64,000 bases of DNA from a virus. This document shows, one piece after another, positions 44,080-54,400 of the stretch. A program made the position numbers and the translations under genes. Where the stretch lies: positions 1 through 64,000 of the IMG/VR virus record IMGVR_UViG_3300024306_000027; one strand, written 5' to 3'. The stretch's first letter is position 1. The number at the start of each line of letters is the position of its first letter. Below the pieces are notes generated by a model, which saw only the letters and a program-made list of their open reading frames with translations, was not told the DNA's origin and made no database searches.

Positions 44080-44124
44080 AATTTTTCCAATGCTTAATAA
44101 CTCTTATAGAAAGCGTATTATTCA

Positions 44125-46674
44125 TTATCTAATAACCTTTCCATAAATAGTGGTTCCGCCATCTCTGGACCAAATTAATATAAAGTCTAAGTTAGTTAAA
44201 ACTATGCCAGATTGACTAAAAGTTGTAGTTAGTGAGCCATCACTCTTAATCCAGTTTATTGTAGGCCAAGTAATCACTGCACCACTAGATTGTACATTTT
44301 GAGCTTCTATTAACAATTCTGTTAGTTGACCACTAGCCAACCAATTAGTAAAACTTACAGTGTAATTACCGCCAGTAACTGCCCAAATTTGATAATTGCT
44401 GTTACTAAGATTGAACGCACCAGTATTTGCGCTAGTATAGGGTGTAAGATTTTGACTAGGGCCAGTAGGACCTTGTGGTCCAATTAGTGAACCGTTTCTA
44501 GTTTCTACCCACTGTAGTGAGTTACCATCATTTATATAAGTATACTCAATACCAGTACTGCTTTCAATCCATCTATCACCTAGTTGTGGACTAACTGGTG
44601 CAGTATCGCTAAAAGTAAATGCTACTGTACCTTGTTGGCCTGTTGGTCCTGTTGGACCAGTGTTGCCTGTATTACCTATACTACCTGTAGGACCTGTAGG
44701 ACCTGCTACTGTGCTAGCTGCACCTTGTGCACCTGTGGGTCCTGTGGGACCAAGTGCACCTTGAGCACCTGTAGGACCAGCTACTGTGCTAGCCGCACCT
44801 TGTGGACCTGTAGGACCTGTAGGACCAACAACACCTTGTGGACCTATAGCACCTGTGGGACCTGTAGGTCCTGCTGGACCTTGCAGACCTTGAGCACCTG
44901 TAGGACCTAGTGCAGTACTAGCTGGTCCTGTAGGACCTTGTGGTCCAACAATTGTGCCAGCATCAAACCAGTTACTGCCATTCCACACCCATAAGTGTCC
45001 AGTGCTAGTAACAATGTAGGCATCATTAACTGTGTTATTACTGGCTGGTAGGTTAGCTACTTGTGCAACTTCGCCACGCAGTGTAATATTAATACCTTGT
45101 GGACCAGTATTACCTGTAGGACCTGTAGGACCTGCTACTGTACTAGCTGCACCTGTGGCACCTGTAGGACCTGTACTACCTGTTGGTCCACTAATTACTC
45201 CTACATCTTGCCACGTAGTACCTGTCCATACCCAAAGATGACTGTCAGCGGTTACTAAGTAAGCATCGCCTATAGCACCTGTATGCGTATTAGGGTATCC
45301 TGGTATATTACTTGCACTAGCCACACTACCAATAATTTGTACACTGGTACCATCATTGCCTTTGGCACCTGTGGGTCCTGTAGGACCTTGTGGTCCAAGT
45401 GCACCAGTAGGCCCTTGCACACCTTGACTGCCACTAGCGCCGCTGGCTCCTGTAGGGCCTGTGGGACCTGCTGCACCTGCTGTGCCTGCTATACCTTGAG
45501 CACCTGCTGCACCTGTGGGACCTGTAGGACCTGCTACAGTGCTAGCACTACCTGTTGGGCCTGCTGGACCTTGTTGACCTTGTTGGCCTGTAGGCCCTGT
45601 TGGTCCGGCTACTGTACTAGCTGCACCTTGTGGACCTGTGTTACCTTGAGCACCTGTAGGTCCTGTAGGTCCTGCTACTGTACTAGCTGCACCTTGAGCT
45701 CCTGTAGGTCCAGTGCTGCCTGTAGGCCCTGTTGGTCCTGCTACTGTACTAGCTGGGCCTTGAACACCTTGTATACCTTGTGCACCTGTAGGTCCTGTTG
45801 GGCCTGCCACAGTGCTGGCAGGGCCTTGTACCCCTTGTATACCCTGTGCACCTGTAGGTCCTGTGCTACCTGTAGGGCCAGGCACTGTGCTAGCTGGGCC
45901 TTGTACCCCTTGTATACCTACTGGCCCTGTAGGACCTGTAGGACCTGTAGCACCTTGTTGACCTTGTGCACCTGTAGGGCCTGTGGCACCTTGTATTTGA
46001 CCGCTGTCTGCCCAGGTACTACCTGTCCATACATATAGGTGACCATCTTGAGTAACAACATAACTGTCACCTACTGTATTATTACTAGCAGGTAATTGCA
46101 CAACAGTAGCAACACTGCCTTTTAATTGTACACCTTGACCTTGTGGACCTGTAGGTCCTGCTATAGTACTAGCTGCACCTTGAGCACCTGTAGGTCCTGT
46201 GTTACCTTGAGCACCTGTAGGTCCTGTAGGACCTGCTATAGTGCTAGCTGCTCCTGTTGGTCCTGTGGGTCCTGTAGCACCTGTAGGTCCTACTATGTTA
46301 CTAGCTGCACCTGTGGGACCCATAACGCCTGTGGCACCTGTTGGGCCTATAGCACCTGTAGCACCTTGTGGTCCTACAATAGCACCAGCATCAATCCAAG
46401 TACTAGTACTAGCCTGCCAAACATATAGGTGATTATTTTGTGTTACTATATAGGCGTCAGCATCTTGATTATTACTGCTAGGTAGACCAGCTACTGTAGC
46501 TGCAGTACCTTTAACACTAATACCCTGACCTGCAATACCTTGAGCACCTGTTGGCCCTGTGGGACCGACTACGGTACTGGCTGGCCCAGTTGGGCCCATC
46601 ATGCCGCCGGCAATAACTCTGGTTTGTGTATTATCAATTACAATAGTGCTGGTATTAGTTTGTACAATACTCAT
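44125..46674 (-). CDS. Long collagen-like tail fibre with inserted beta modules
   Basis: 849 aa, four-fifths G-P-T/G-x-Q triplets. At least four copies of a ~50-residue beta module interrupt the collagen: each has the pattern [V/I]x[L/V][K/R]G-A-V-x-LP-[S/N]NNT-DAY-[I/V]VT-x-x-HL[Y/W]VW...W-D-[A/S]G-x-I (for example [20 protein letters not shown]). A related fifth module reads [15 protein letters not shown]. The C-terminal ~90 residues are a beta head ([19 protein letters not shown]). Each interruption may be a trimerisation or glycan-binding knot. An ATGA overlap couples it to the gene upstream. Confidence 0.85.
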   Translation of the reverse strand: MSIVQTNTSTIVIDNTQTRVIAGGMMGPTGPASTVVGPTGPTGAQGIAGQGISVKGTAATVAGLPSSNNQDADAYIVTQNNHLYVWQASTSTWIDAGAIVGPQGATGAIGPTGATGVMGPTGAASNIVGPTGATGPTGPTGAASTIAGPTGPTGAQGNTGPTGAQGAASTIAGPTGPQGQGVQLKGSVATVVQLPASNNTVGDSYVVTQDGHLYVWTGSTWADSGQIQGATGPTGAQGQQGATGPTGPTGPVGIQGVQGPASTVPGPTGSTGPTGAQGIQGVQGPASTVAGPTGPTGAQGIQGVQGPASTVAGPTGPTGSTGPTGAQGAASTVAGPTGPTGAQGNTGPQGAASTVAGPTGPTGQQGQQGPAGPTGSASTVAGPTGPTGAAGAQGIAGTAGAAGPTGPTGASGASGSQGVQGPTGALGPQGPTGPTGAKGNDGTSVQIIGSVASASNIPGYPNTHTGAIGDAYLVTADSHLWVWTGTTWQDVGVISGPTGSTGPTGATGAASTVAGPTGPTGNTGPQGINITLRGEVAQVANLPASNNTVNDAYIVTSTGHLWVWNGSNWFDAGTIVGPQGPTGPASTALGPTGAQGLQGPAGPTGPTGAIGPQGVVGPTGPTGPQGAASTVAGPTGAQGALGPTGPTGAQGAASTVAGPTGPTGSIGNTGNTGPTGPTGQQGTVAFTFSDTAPVSPQLGDRWIESSTGIEYTYINDGNSLQWVETRNGSLIGPQGPTGPSQNLTPYTSANTGAFNLSNSNYQIWAVTGGNYTVSFTNWLASGQLTELLIEAQNVQSSGAVITWPTINWIKSDGSLTTTFSQSGIVLTNLDFILIWSRDGGTTIYGKVIR
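44640..46590 (-). repeat. Collagen G-x-y coding repeat array
   Basis: Long array of Gly-Pro-Thr/Gly-Ala-Gln coding triplets with 9-base periodicity and many near-identical 18-60-base blocks containing GCTAGTACAGTAGC-like AST[V/I]AGPTG units. The opposite strand reads as long Cys/Thr-rich open frames, which are artefacts of the repeat. Confidence 0.8.
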
Positions 46675-47270
46675 CGTATTACATCCTTTACCACAGTTAT
46701 ATTGCCAGCAATAAACGGAGTTACATTGCCACTAGTATCTGTTAATTCCATGCCGTAAACGGCAGTAGTAAAGTTAAATTGCGCTGTTTGTTGAGCAGTT
46801 AATGTAACTGTTATTGTACTATTATTTGTATCTAGTACAATGCCTCCACCAGCTCCACTATTTAGTGCTAGTATAACTGTATCACTATTAACATTTGCTC
46901 TAATTTGTAATACAGCACTATAGTATTGCAGCGGATAAGGAGCATAATACTCTACTGTTCCGCCAGTAGTATAATTAGTATAGCCACTACTATTAATACT
47001 ATTAACAGTTAATGTGCTGGCTGTAACATTATTAACAAAATGATAATCATCATCACCAGTACTATTAATTTCTTTCATACCACCAACATTGGTAATTCTA
47101 ATACGCCATCCAGGTGGTATACTGTGTGCGGCACTAGTAGTAATTATACAAGGTCCGCTCTTACTAATAGACTGTACATTAGCATAATACTTGGTATCGG
47201 TTTCCCAGCGATATACTTGTTTAAAGGTAGTACCCTGATAAATTTTATAATTAACTTTTGCAGGAACCAT
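46671..47270 (-). CDS. Baseplate/tail upper structural protein (unknown)
   Basis: 199 aa ([26 protein letters not shown]...). Beta-rich with the YQGTTF-x-x-x-YRWETD opening, [35 protein letters not shown] and a [24 protein letters not shown] core that I have seen in environmental phage tail modules. No catalytic motif. Starts two bases after the upstream gene and overlaps the collagen fibre by four. Probable fibre docking protein (inference). Confidence 0.7.
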   Translation of the reverse strand: MVPAKVNYKIYQGTTFKQVYRWETDTKYYANVQSISKSGPCIITTSAAHSIPPGWRIRITNVGGMKEINSTGDDDYHFVNNVTASTLTVNSINSSGYTNYTTGGTVEYYAPYPLQYYSAVLQIRANVNSDTVILALNSGAGGGIVLDTNNSTITVTLTAQQTAQFNFTTAVYGMELTDTSGNVTPFIAGNITVVKDVIR

Positions 47271-47271
47271 A

Positions 47272-47616
47272 CTAGACCTTTACCTTTCTAAGAGCTGCCA
47301 GTTTCTTAAAACTATTTAACTCCGTAGTAAGCGCAGCAATTTCTTCCTGCAACTTATTATTTTCAATGCTAAGTTTAGTTAGTTGACTGTTTAATTCAAC
47401 TATATCTAATTGTAGCTTAGTTAATTCTTCAGTAAGCTTACTATTATGCTGGCCCATGCGCTCCAACTCTTCATGCATCATCTTGATTACACTTGTTTCT
47501 GCATCAGTACTACGCCAGTCTTTTAATAATTTTTGCACTCCTACTGATAGTGCAATTATAGCCATAGCTGCTACGCTAATTGTTTGTACCAGGCTGTGAT
47601 TTTCTACGACTTCCAT
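47272..47616 (-). CDS. Membrane-anchored coiled-coil protein, first gene of the adhesin transcript
   Basis: 114 aa. One membrane span at residues ~11-28 (TISVAAMAIIALSVGVQKL), then a KDWRSTDAETSVIKMMHEEL stretch and a leucine-zipper-like coiled coil (LTEELTKLQLDIVELNSQLTK) to the end. The layout is that of a type II or III membrane protein, such as an antiholin or spanin-like regulator. It has a GGAG Shine-Dalgarno and follows an unusually long (about 118-base) leader after the promoter at 47741. Function unknown. Confidence 0.72.
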   Translation of the reverse strand: MEVVENHSLVQTISVAAMAIIALSVGVQKLLKDWRSTDAETSVIKMMHEELERMGQHNSKLTEELTKLQLDIVELNSQLTKLSIENNKLQEEIAALTTELNSFKKLAALRKVKV

Positions 47617-47740
47617 TGCAGCTCCTATTTGTTAGCAGTGATTAAGATACAAGTTTAGTTGTAGCTAGGCTGCCAACTGTGTTTTAGTGGCACTGCTTAT
47701 TGTCAAGTAAAAATATTTAAACCTTTTTTGACTCTTGTAT

Positions 47741-47769
47741 ATTATAGCACAAGGGCAAGAGGTTGTCAA
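47741..47769 (-). promoter_or_regulatory. Consensus sigma70 late promoter (minus strand)
   Basis: Reading leftward: TTGACA (47769-47764), 17-base spacer, TATAAT (47746-47741), extended -10 TG. It carries the word CCCTTGTGCTATAAT shared with the promoter at 62341. Drives the adhesin-lysis operon down to the terminator near 15.29 kb. Confidence 0.92.
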
Positions 47770-47777
47770 CTATAAAA

Positions 47778-47811
47778 AATGCCCTGCTTAATCAATATTA
47801 AGCAGGGCATT
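47778..47811 (-). terminator. Intrinsic terminator, end of the tail-tip transcript
   Basis: Perfect 15-bp stem AATGCCCTGCTTAAT (47778-47792) with ATTAAGCAGGGCATT (47797-47811), loop CAAT. On the minus strand it is followed by TTTTTTAT. It ends the transcript of the genes to the right just before the next promoter. Confidence 0.9.
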
Positions 47812-47938
47812 ACCGTGAACTTTTTCAGTTCTTTATAGACCCTTTTGCGGTATCCAAGTTGGTTTAGTCAGCTCAGTCGCCAGGTCATAGTAGTTTTGTT
47901 ATGTAAAATTTTTTAATTATCTAATATAATTTATTTGT

Positions 47939-48241
47939 TTAGTTCCACGGTAGTGGTTTATTAACGGTTGGTGGTGTAATTTTATCTTGTATTCTTTGAG
48001 TTAATAATTCCTCTGTTCCAGTTTTACTTATTTTGTTCCATACCCAATCAAAAATTTCATTTTGTGTTAAGTTTTCATAGGCTACAAACACTTCACCTGG
48101 TGGATCAACTAGTGTAATACCTTCTATAGTTTCTGTAACACCATTGTTAGATGCTGTAAGCATCCAATTTACTAAAACTACAACATCTTGCAAATTATTG
48201 TAACTTGGTTTAACCTCTAATCTAATAATTGACCAATTCAT
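47939..48241 (-). CDS. DUF7936-like small phage protein
   Basis: 100 aa, MNWSIIRLEVKPSYNNLQDVVV... The layout NW-x-I..L, then VVVLVNWMLTASNNG (a beta hairpin with a W), IEGITLVDPPGE and FDWVWNKISKTG with a helical end is that of a small protein found in many phage tail regions (DUF7936). Probably a fibre-associated or minor virion protein; function unknown. Last gene before the terminator at 47778. Confidence 0.75.
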   Translation of the reverse strand: MNWSIIRLEVKPSYNNLQDVVVLVNWMLTASNNGVTETIEGITLVDPPGEVFVAYENLTQNEIFDWVWNKISKTGTEELLTQRIQDKITPPTVNKPLPWN

Positions 48242-48255
48242 TTTAACTCCAATAT

Positions 48256-51200
48256 TTATACTTGTGTTTTTAGCAATTCAATTTCTAATTTGAGCTCTTG
48301 AATTGCTTTTACTAGTGGAACTATAAGTTTTGAATAACTAATACCTTGTAGAATTTTTTTACCGTCGATTATATCATAAATACATAATTCGTCATTTACC
48401 AACTCTACATCCTCAGCAATTAAACCATATTGTATATCTGTTTCTATATCACTAGTATATCTACCAAGCTTATCTTTCTTTTTAAAATTAAAAGTTATTG
48501 GCTGCAGATTATATATCCAATTAGTATTAGGTAATGGGCTAATGTTAGTCTTACTAGCACGTGTTGAACTTAAGTAACCAAGCATACCTGAACTATCTAC
48601 ATAAACATCGCGACCTGTTACTGTAGTATTATATACTTCTGGAACTTTAATACGACCTAAATAATCTATATTTACTCTTAGCGTTCCGCCAATGCCTGTA
48701 CCTTGACCAATATGAATTCCGTCATTTACACCATCACTGATATTAGCACCTATATACCACTGTGTTGCAGCACCTGCTGATCTTAATAGTATTTGGGGTA
48801 CATCTTTTTGAAATGTAAGGTTAGAAGTAAGTGTACCGGCACTAACCGTACCAGTTGCACCTGTAGGACCTGTAGGACCTGCTACTCCCTGTGTACCTTG
48901 AGTGCCCTGCGTACCTTGCGTACCTTGTGGACCTGTAGGACCTGCTACTCCTTGCGTACCTTGTGGACCTGTAGGACCTGCTACTCCTTGCGTACCTTGC
49001 GTACCTTGTGGGCCTGTTGGACCGGCTATGCCCTGCGGCCCTGTTGGACCTGTAGGTCCTTGTGGCCCGCTGGCTGTGCCCCAGGTACCATCACTTCGTA
49101 AAAATGAGCCAGTGCCGCCTGGTGGTGGAGGTATTAGGTACCCGCCCCAACCAAAGTTTCTAAAAGTGTAGTCGCCACCACTGGTAGTTCCTAGATCTGT
49201 TACTGCTGTGCTGCGTAATTGTAATGGTCTAACGGCATTACTGGTTATTACAAAGCCACCATTAGTTATCTCTCTGCCAACAATAGTTGCCATAGCACTA
49301 TTGTCATAGTCTAAGATTTTCTTACTAACTCCAGCACTAATACCATAATAACCACCACTTGCAGCAGGATTTACAAGTTGTGGACTATCAGTCCAAGTAC
49401 CGTTACCAATTAATACTTGTGTAGCTGTGCCACCACTAGGTAAACCAGAAACACTACTCCAAGTACCATCAGCACGTAAATATGTTGTAGTATTATTAGG
49501 TGGCGCACTAATAGTTACACTACCATATCTAAAAGTTCCGCTACGAATATTTAATGCATATCCGGCTGAATCACCAATTGAAACTTCTGTACCACCTTGA
49601 GCATTATAAAATCTACCGGCCGCACTATAACTAGATGAGTCAGAGTATCCTAAATATCCTTGTGCTAGGTATCCATAATTAACGGAACCATAGGCACCTT
49701 TTTTTACTGTTACGCCATAATTGGTAGTCCAACTGCCTAGTTCGCTAGTAATTGTTGAGTCTATAGTTCTAGCAAAATAAGCGGCGGATTCGCCTATTGT
49801 ACCAGCAGGATTTGGAAGTACGGTTATAGCTCCATATACAACATTAAAAAGTCCTAATACTGGAGTAAGATTTAGTAATGGTGAAGCGCTTGTTCCAAGA
49901 CCACCAAAATAACCTAGTAATTCATCGGAATTATTATAAATAGCTACTTTATTAGCATCAGTTTTATTTATTTCAATGCGCTGAGCACCACTTACACCTG
50001 TTACTAATTGACCACGTAAATATGCATTAGTAGCGTATAAGCTTCCTTCAGTTCTGTTTAAATAATATCCTGTATTGCTAGTAAATGTACCGCCACTAGG
50101 TGTGCCTCCAGTCCAGTTATCACTGCGTATATCTTGAAATACACTAGCAGCAATTGGTACACTCCATATTGTAGTATTTGCTGGTATGCTTTCTAAGGTA
50201 GTAGCATTAGGATTATATCTGCCAAAACTATACCAAACTACTTGACCAACTGTAGCACTAGGTGCTGTTAGACTATAATCTACAGGAGCGGTTGCACCAC
50301 TAGTATTGCTGGGTGCTGTTGTTAGTAGTGCATCACTTTGACTACGTAATCTATAGGCTGTTATAGTACGTATACCCTCTAGTCCAGTTGTACCGGCACT
50401 GCCTGGATTACCTTGTGGGCCGGTTGGACCTGTGGCTCCTGGTAAACCATTGGTTCCATTAGTACCCGCCTTACTTTTACTAATAGAAAAGTCTTTTGTT
50501 AATGTAGGGTAACCTGTTCTAGTAGCAGTAATTGTGCTAATTGCACTATCTGTTCCACTAGCTAATGTGTTGACAGTAAGCGTTATATTACTAGTGCCTG
50601 TGCCAGTTAATGTGGTCGTTAAACCGGTCCCATCACTTTTAGTAATAGTCCATAAACTTGTTTCATTAGTAATGCCACGAAATATTGCAGCATATGTAAC
50701 TGCACCAGTATAACTAGTTACACTACCACTACTATCTGCTGGTACTGTATGTGATTCATTAGTTAATAAAAATGTTAGTGCATCACTACCATTATCACCA
50801 CGCCAAATAGTCACAGTATCACTAAGTGTTCCTAGCGTAGCAACTACTTTTACATATCTAACTGTAGTTGTGCCTAAGCTATTAAAGTTAGCTGCAGTAA
50901 GTGTTCTAATATCGCCGGTGCCAGTTAGTGTAATACTGCCTAAACTAGTATTACTACTATTATATGCAGTAGCTGTAAATGTTACTGCACCTGTTATATT
51001 TTGTTTATTTGCGGTAAACGTAATACTAGCGGGATAATTGGCTGTGGTAGCCAAATTATTATCAAAAATAAAAGCCCAATCAGTAGGGTCAAGTGTTAGT
51101 AGTGCTACTCCGCTTTCTGTAGTAGCACTTGATTGAGCTGATATAGTATAACTATCAGGATCTATTTTACTAATATAGGCGTACTTTACATAATAGGTTG

Positions 51201-51453
51201 TATTAGCTAATAAATCTGTTAGTGTTAGCTTGCTTTGAAAAGTAGCGTCATATTTTAGTGTACTAGCATCTGGTGTAAAACCACTAGTTGTACTAGCCCA
51301 AACTTTTAAGTTAACTAGGTCATCGCGCTGTACTAATTCCTCTACCTGAGTAGATAGAGGACTGTTAGTATCATCATCAATATATATCTTGCCTGTGGGT
51401 ACAGTAAAATATAATTCTAAAGATTTTGGACCTGGTGTAATTGTTAATGCCAT
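48256..51453 (-). CDS. Tail fibre with collagen segment and S74 intramolecular chaperone
   Basis: 1065 aa. N-terminal fibronectin-III-like domains ([32 protein letters not shown]) resemble the C-terminal part of J proteins, followed by beta repeats and phage-fibre domains, a short collagen stretch (~residues 850-900), a beta head and a C-terminal peptidase S74 chaperone: [10 protein letters not shown] (Ser and Lys of the dyad spaced five apart), [27 protein letters not shown], and a coiled coil. The last ~105 residues should be auto-cleaved at the Ser after trimerisation. Ten bases separate it from the K-I-J protein. Probably the main side fibre attached to the tail tip. Confidence 0.9.
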   Translation of the reverse strand: MALTITPGPKSLELYFTVPTGKIYIDDDTNSPLSTQVEELVQRDDLVNLKVWASTTSGFTPDASTLKYDATFQSKLTLTDLLANTTYYVKYAYISKIDPDSYTISAQSSATTESGVALLTLDPTDWAFIFDNNLATTANYPASITFTANKQNITGAVTFTATAYNSSNTSLGSITLTGTGDIRTLTAANFNSLGTTTVRYVKVVATLGTLSDTVTIWRGDNGSDALTFLLTNESHTVPADSSGSVTSYTGAVTYAAIFRGITNETSLWTITKSDGTGLTTTLTGTGTSNITLTVNTLASGTDSAISTITATRTGYPTLTKDFSISKSKAGTNGTNGLPGATGPTGPQGNPGSAGTTGLEGIRTITAYRLRSQSDALLTTAPSNTSGATAPVDYSLTAPSATVGQVVWYSFGRYNPNATTLESIPANTTIWSVPIAASVFQDIRSDNWTGGTPSGGTFTSNTGYYLNRTEGSLYATNAYLRGQLVTGVSGAQRIEINKTDANKVAIYNNSDELLGYFGGLGTSASPLLNLTPVLGLFNVVYGAITVLPNPAGTIGESAAYFARTIDSTITSELGSWTTNYGVTVKKGAYGSVNYGYLAQGYLGYSDSSSYSAAGRFYNAQGGTEVSIGDSAGYALNIRSGTFRYGSVTISAPPNNTTTYLRADGTWSSVSGLPSGGTATQVLIGNGTWTDSPQLVNPAASGGYYGISAGVSKKILDYDNSAMATIVGREITNGGFVITSNAVRPLQLRSTAVTDLGTTSGGDYTFRNFGWGGYLIPPPPGGTGSFLRSDGTWGTASGPQGPTGPTGPQGIAGPTGPQGTQGTQGVAGPTGPQGTQGVAGPTGPQGTQGTQGTQGTQGVAGPTGPTGATGTVSAGTLTSNLTFQKDVPQILLRSAGAATQWYIGANISDGVNDGIHIGQGTGIGGTLRVNIDYLGRIKVPEVYNTTVTGRDVYVDSSGMLGYLSSTRASKTNISPLPNTNWIYNLQPITFNFKKKDKLGRYTSDIETDIQYGLIAEDVELVNDELCIYDIIDGKKILQGISYSKLIVPLVKAIQELKLEIELLKTQV

Positions 51454-51462
51454 ATACTTTCC

Positions 51463-54400
51463 TTACTGTAAGGTCTGAATCTTTATACTACCTACAGCAC
51501 TAGTAGTACTATAAACATCAGTGTTATCTAGTGCTCTGCAAGCTATTCTATAATTAACTCCACTACTACTTATTCTGCCAGTATCTCTAGGCAAGTTTAG
51601 TAGATTAAATACTGCTTGTGTTCTACTTTGTATTTCTAGCATATTTGTACTATCCCAGCTAGTTGTCCAAAAATCTGCACTACCGCTACTAGTTGTTCTA
51701 TATAGTCTAAATACATATGTTTTATGGTTTGCTGGTTCAGTACCAGTAATTATAGGTTTAACTATAATATTAGTACCTTGTAACGTAATAGCCACATCAG
51801 TAACAGCAAACGGATTATCACTTTTACCATCTACATAAAATATCTGTTCATCGCTCCAGGGACCAAACACACTAGCAGTACTATTAGAATACCTAGCACG
51901 AGTTTTATAAGTATAACCGGTTTTGAGTCCAACAACTGTTAAACTGCCAGTATCCTTATTAACCAAATATGTATTTTGTGGATCTAGGTCGTTGAATACA
52001 CTGTTCGATTCAATTACTTGTAGCTGAACATGCGTTGTATTAGCTGTTAAATCCGTAGGATTACTAAAGCTAATAATGGTTGTATTAGCATAGTTGCCAT
52101 TAGATATTTCTGTGCTGTAATAGGTGTTACTAGAAACATTTGTTACTTTGGGTGCTTTAATAATAGTATTTTTTACTATATCTGTATTTTGTAGCGTGAT
52201 ATTAGAATTAAAGTGTATATATTCGTTATCTAAGTCTTTAGTATAAATATCAGGACTATAATCAGCTAACACCAATCTGGCGCTTACGTTTGAAGTAGGT
52301 TCAACACTAAGTACTATAAGATCTTGGCTAACACTATTGTTTTCGCCAATCATTACTAGATTATCGGCTTCTACACCAGTAAAACTAGTTGTAGTAGTAA
52401 CTGTAGTATAATAGTTACTAGTACCTACATTTTGAATAGCTCTAGTAACTGATCCAGAACCTTCAGTAGTTGTAAGTGCATTAGTTCTAATAGTTATACT
52501 ATAAGATTTGGTACTATCCAACAGCACTGCTTCAGTAAGCGTTATAGTATTTCCACTAATACTTTTAATTCTAGCAGATCCAACGCCCCAGAGCGGAACG
52601 TCGTGTGTTACTTTTACTAAATCACCGCGTGTACATACTAGGTACTCAAAATCACTATTTAGTGAGTAAGTTTCGGGTCGCAGTTTTAATTGTGCTAGGT
52701 GCCAGCTTGCAAAATATCTAATTTGATCTGGATTAGTTACACCAGGTAGTGTTAGTTGTTCAAATATTTCCGCACCTTTAACAGCTCTGCCACTAGTACC
52801 TTGTGTAGTAAATGCTTGACCATTTCCACTGCCACTAGCTGCTGCTACAAAGGTATCGCCTACTACATAAACTACACCACTAGTACCTGCCGCAGTATTC
52901 CACTGCTGTTGCGTAGTAGTTCCCAGTTTAGTAATCTTATACGTTCTGCCGGTAACAAAACTGCCGCTAGTAACTATATAACCATCTGTTTCGCCGTAAC
53001 CATAGTTGTAAACAATGATTTCGTCAGCTTGATAAGCTTTAGTTTCGTTTGCAAATGCTATTCTAAATGCATCTGGTATTCTAACTAATGTTTTTGTACT
53101 TTCGAATCCCCAGCTGTTATGTGGAGTAAAATGTTGAATAGTATGTGATCTAAGTCTATCTATTACAACACTCCACTTACCATTAACATAAGTAGGACTA
53201 GCCATACCTGCAGCACAAATATCGCGTAGCAATTCCATTAAATTTTGCGTACTAGATATAACGTTATTATAGGCTAATATAGGTTGGTTGTAGTTTACCT
53301 TGTACTCAGCAGCTGAATTAGCATTGCAAAAATTATACCAGCTGGCTATAGTAGGCCAATCTATTTCGCTGTCATTAACACTATAACTATTAGCAGTATG
53401 TTGTAGTACATGCACAAATAAACTTGCTGGATTATTTGTTGCACCATACGTATAAGTGCCGTTACTAGCAATATTTATTTTTGCTATAGTTTGTACCATA
53501 GCATTTACGCCTTGCAGCGTACCATTTACTTTATTAGTACTTTGTACCTTAATAGCAGTTCTAGCTAAATTACGCGGCTCTTCTGCAATTACTGTACCGC
53601 TATTATTTCGCAGTTTTCGTTTAGGCAGTGGTTTAAGTGGTGGATTATCTATACTGTCATATGCACTAACTACCTGCAGCGATACTCTAGAAGCTACACG
53701 CCAGTCTGCTATTTGTTCTGGGTCATCATTGGTAATACGTTTAACACGTACAGCATAAGTATTTCTAGGTATATTTTCTAGTTTATATACATAGTTAAAT
53801 GCATCTTTGTAATTTCTGCTAATTGTAATTATTTTATAACCGCGTGTTGGTAGTACATTTTGTACACCATCATAAACAAATCTAATTACACAAGCTATAC
53901 CTGCTGATGATTGTCCCGTATTTCCAACTGCTTGAGCGCTAGTAGCAGTAACTCTAATAGTATGCGTACCAGCACCTAAGTAGACTTCTTTGGTAGTAAA
54001 GCTTCTAAAGTTTTTGCTTACACTAACTACTGGTGTACTAGTACCAACTGTAACATTATCAATGTATACCTGGCCATAATCATCAGCTGAAAAATCTAAT
54101 AGGTAGGTACCATCATATGGAGCAGTAAATGTTGTTTGTTGATCAAAGCTAACGCTAGTAGATATATCTGCAGTGCCCCAAACGCCGTATTGCTTTAAAA
54201 AATTATGCCAAATATCATCAGTTCTAGTAACGTTTGTTATGTTGGCAAAATTAGTTCTACTGTTAAATACAGTTAGTTGTGTTACAGCATTAGCACTGCT
54301 AAGTGTTGTGCTAGTTAAACTACCAGCGCTAACCGTAATATTAAATGCTGGTAAGAAAAGTGTTTCTGCACCACCACTACTATAGTCTTGCTTAGTAGAT

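Larger units (their letters stand above)
47617..47938. other. 322-base intergenic region: promoter, terminator, leader
   Basis: Holds a leftward promoter and, nine bases upstream of it, a leftward hairpin terminator (both listed). The leader from the transcription start near 47735 to the ATG at 47616 has no clear riboswitch-like fold that I can see. Between 47833 and 47898 on the minus strand an open frame without a start (NYYDLATELTKPTWIPQKGL) looks peptide-like and may be a remnant of a deleted gene or chance. Confidence 0.7.

Noticed and set aside
45283-46038. Long Cys/Thr-rich open frames on the plus strand across the collagen genes (also 43537-43983, 46126-46428)
   Set aside because: They are antisense readings of the Gly-Pro-Thr repeats; the amino-acid composition is forced by the repeat and they have no ribosome binding site.
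44640-46590. CRISPR-like array
   Set aside because: The periodic units are 9-base multiples coding for collagen triplets, without spacers of unrelated sequence and without cas genes.
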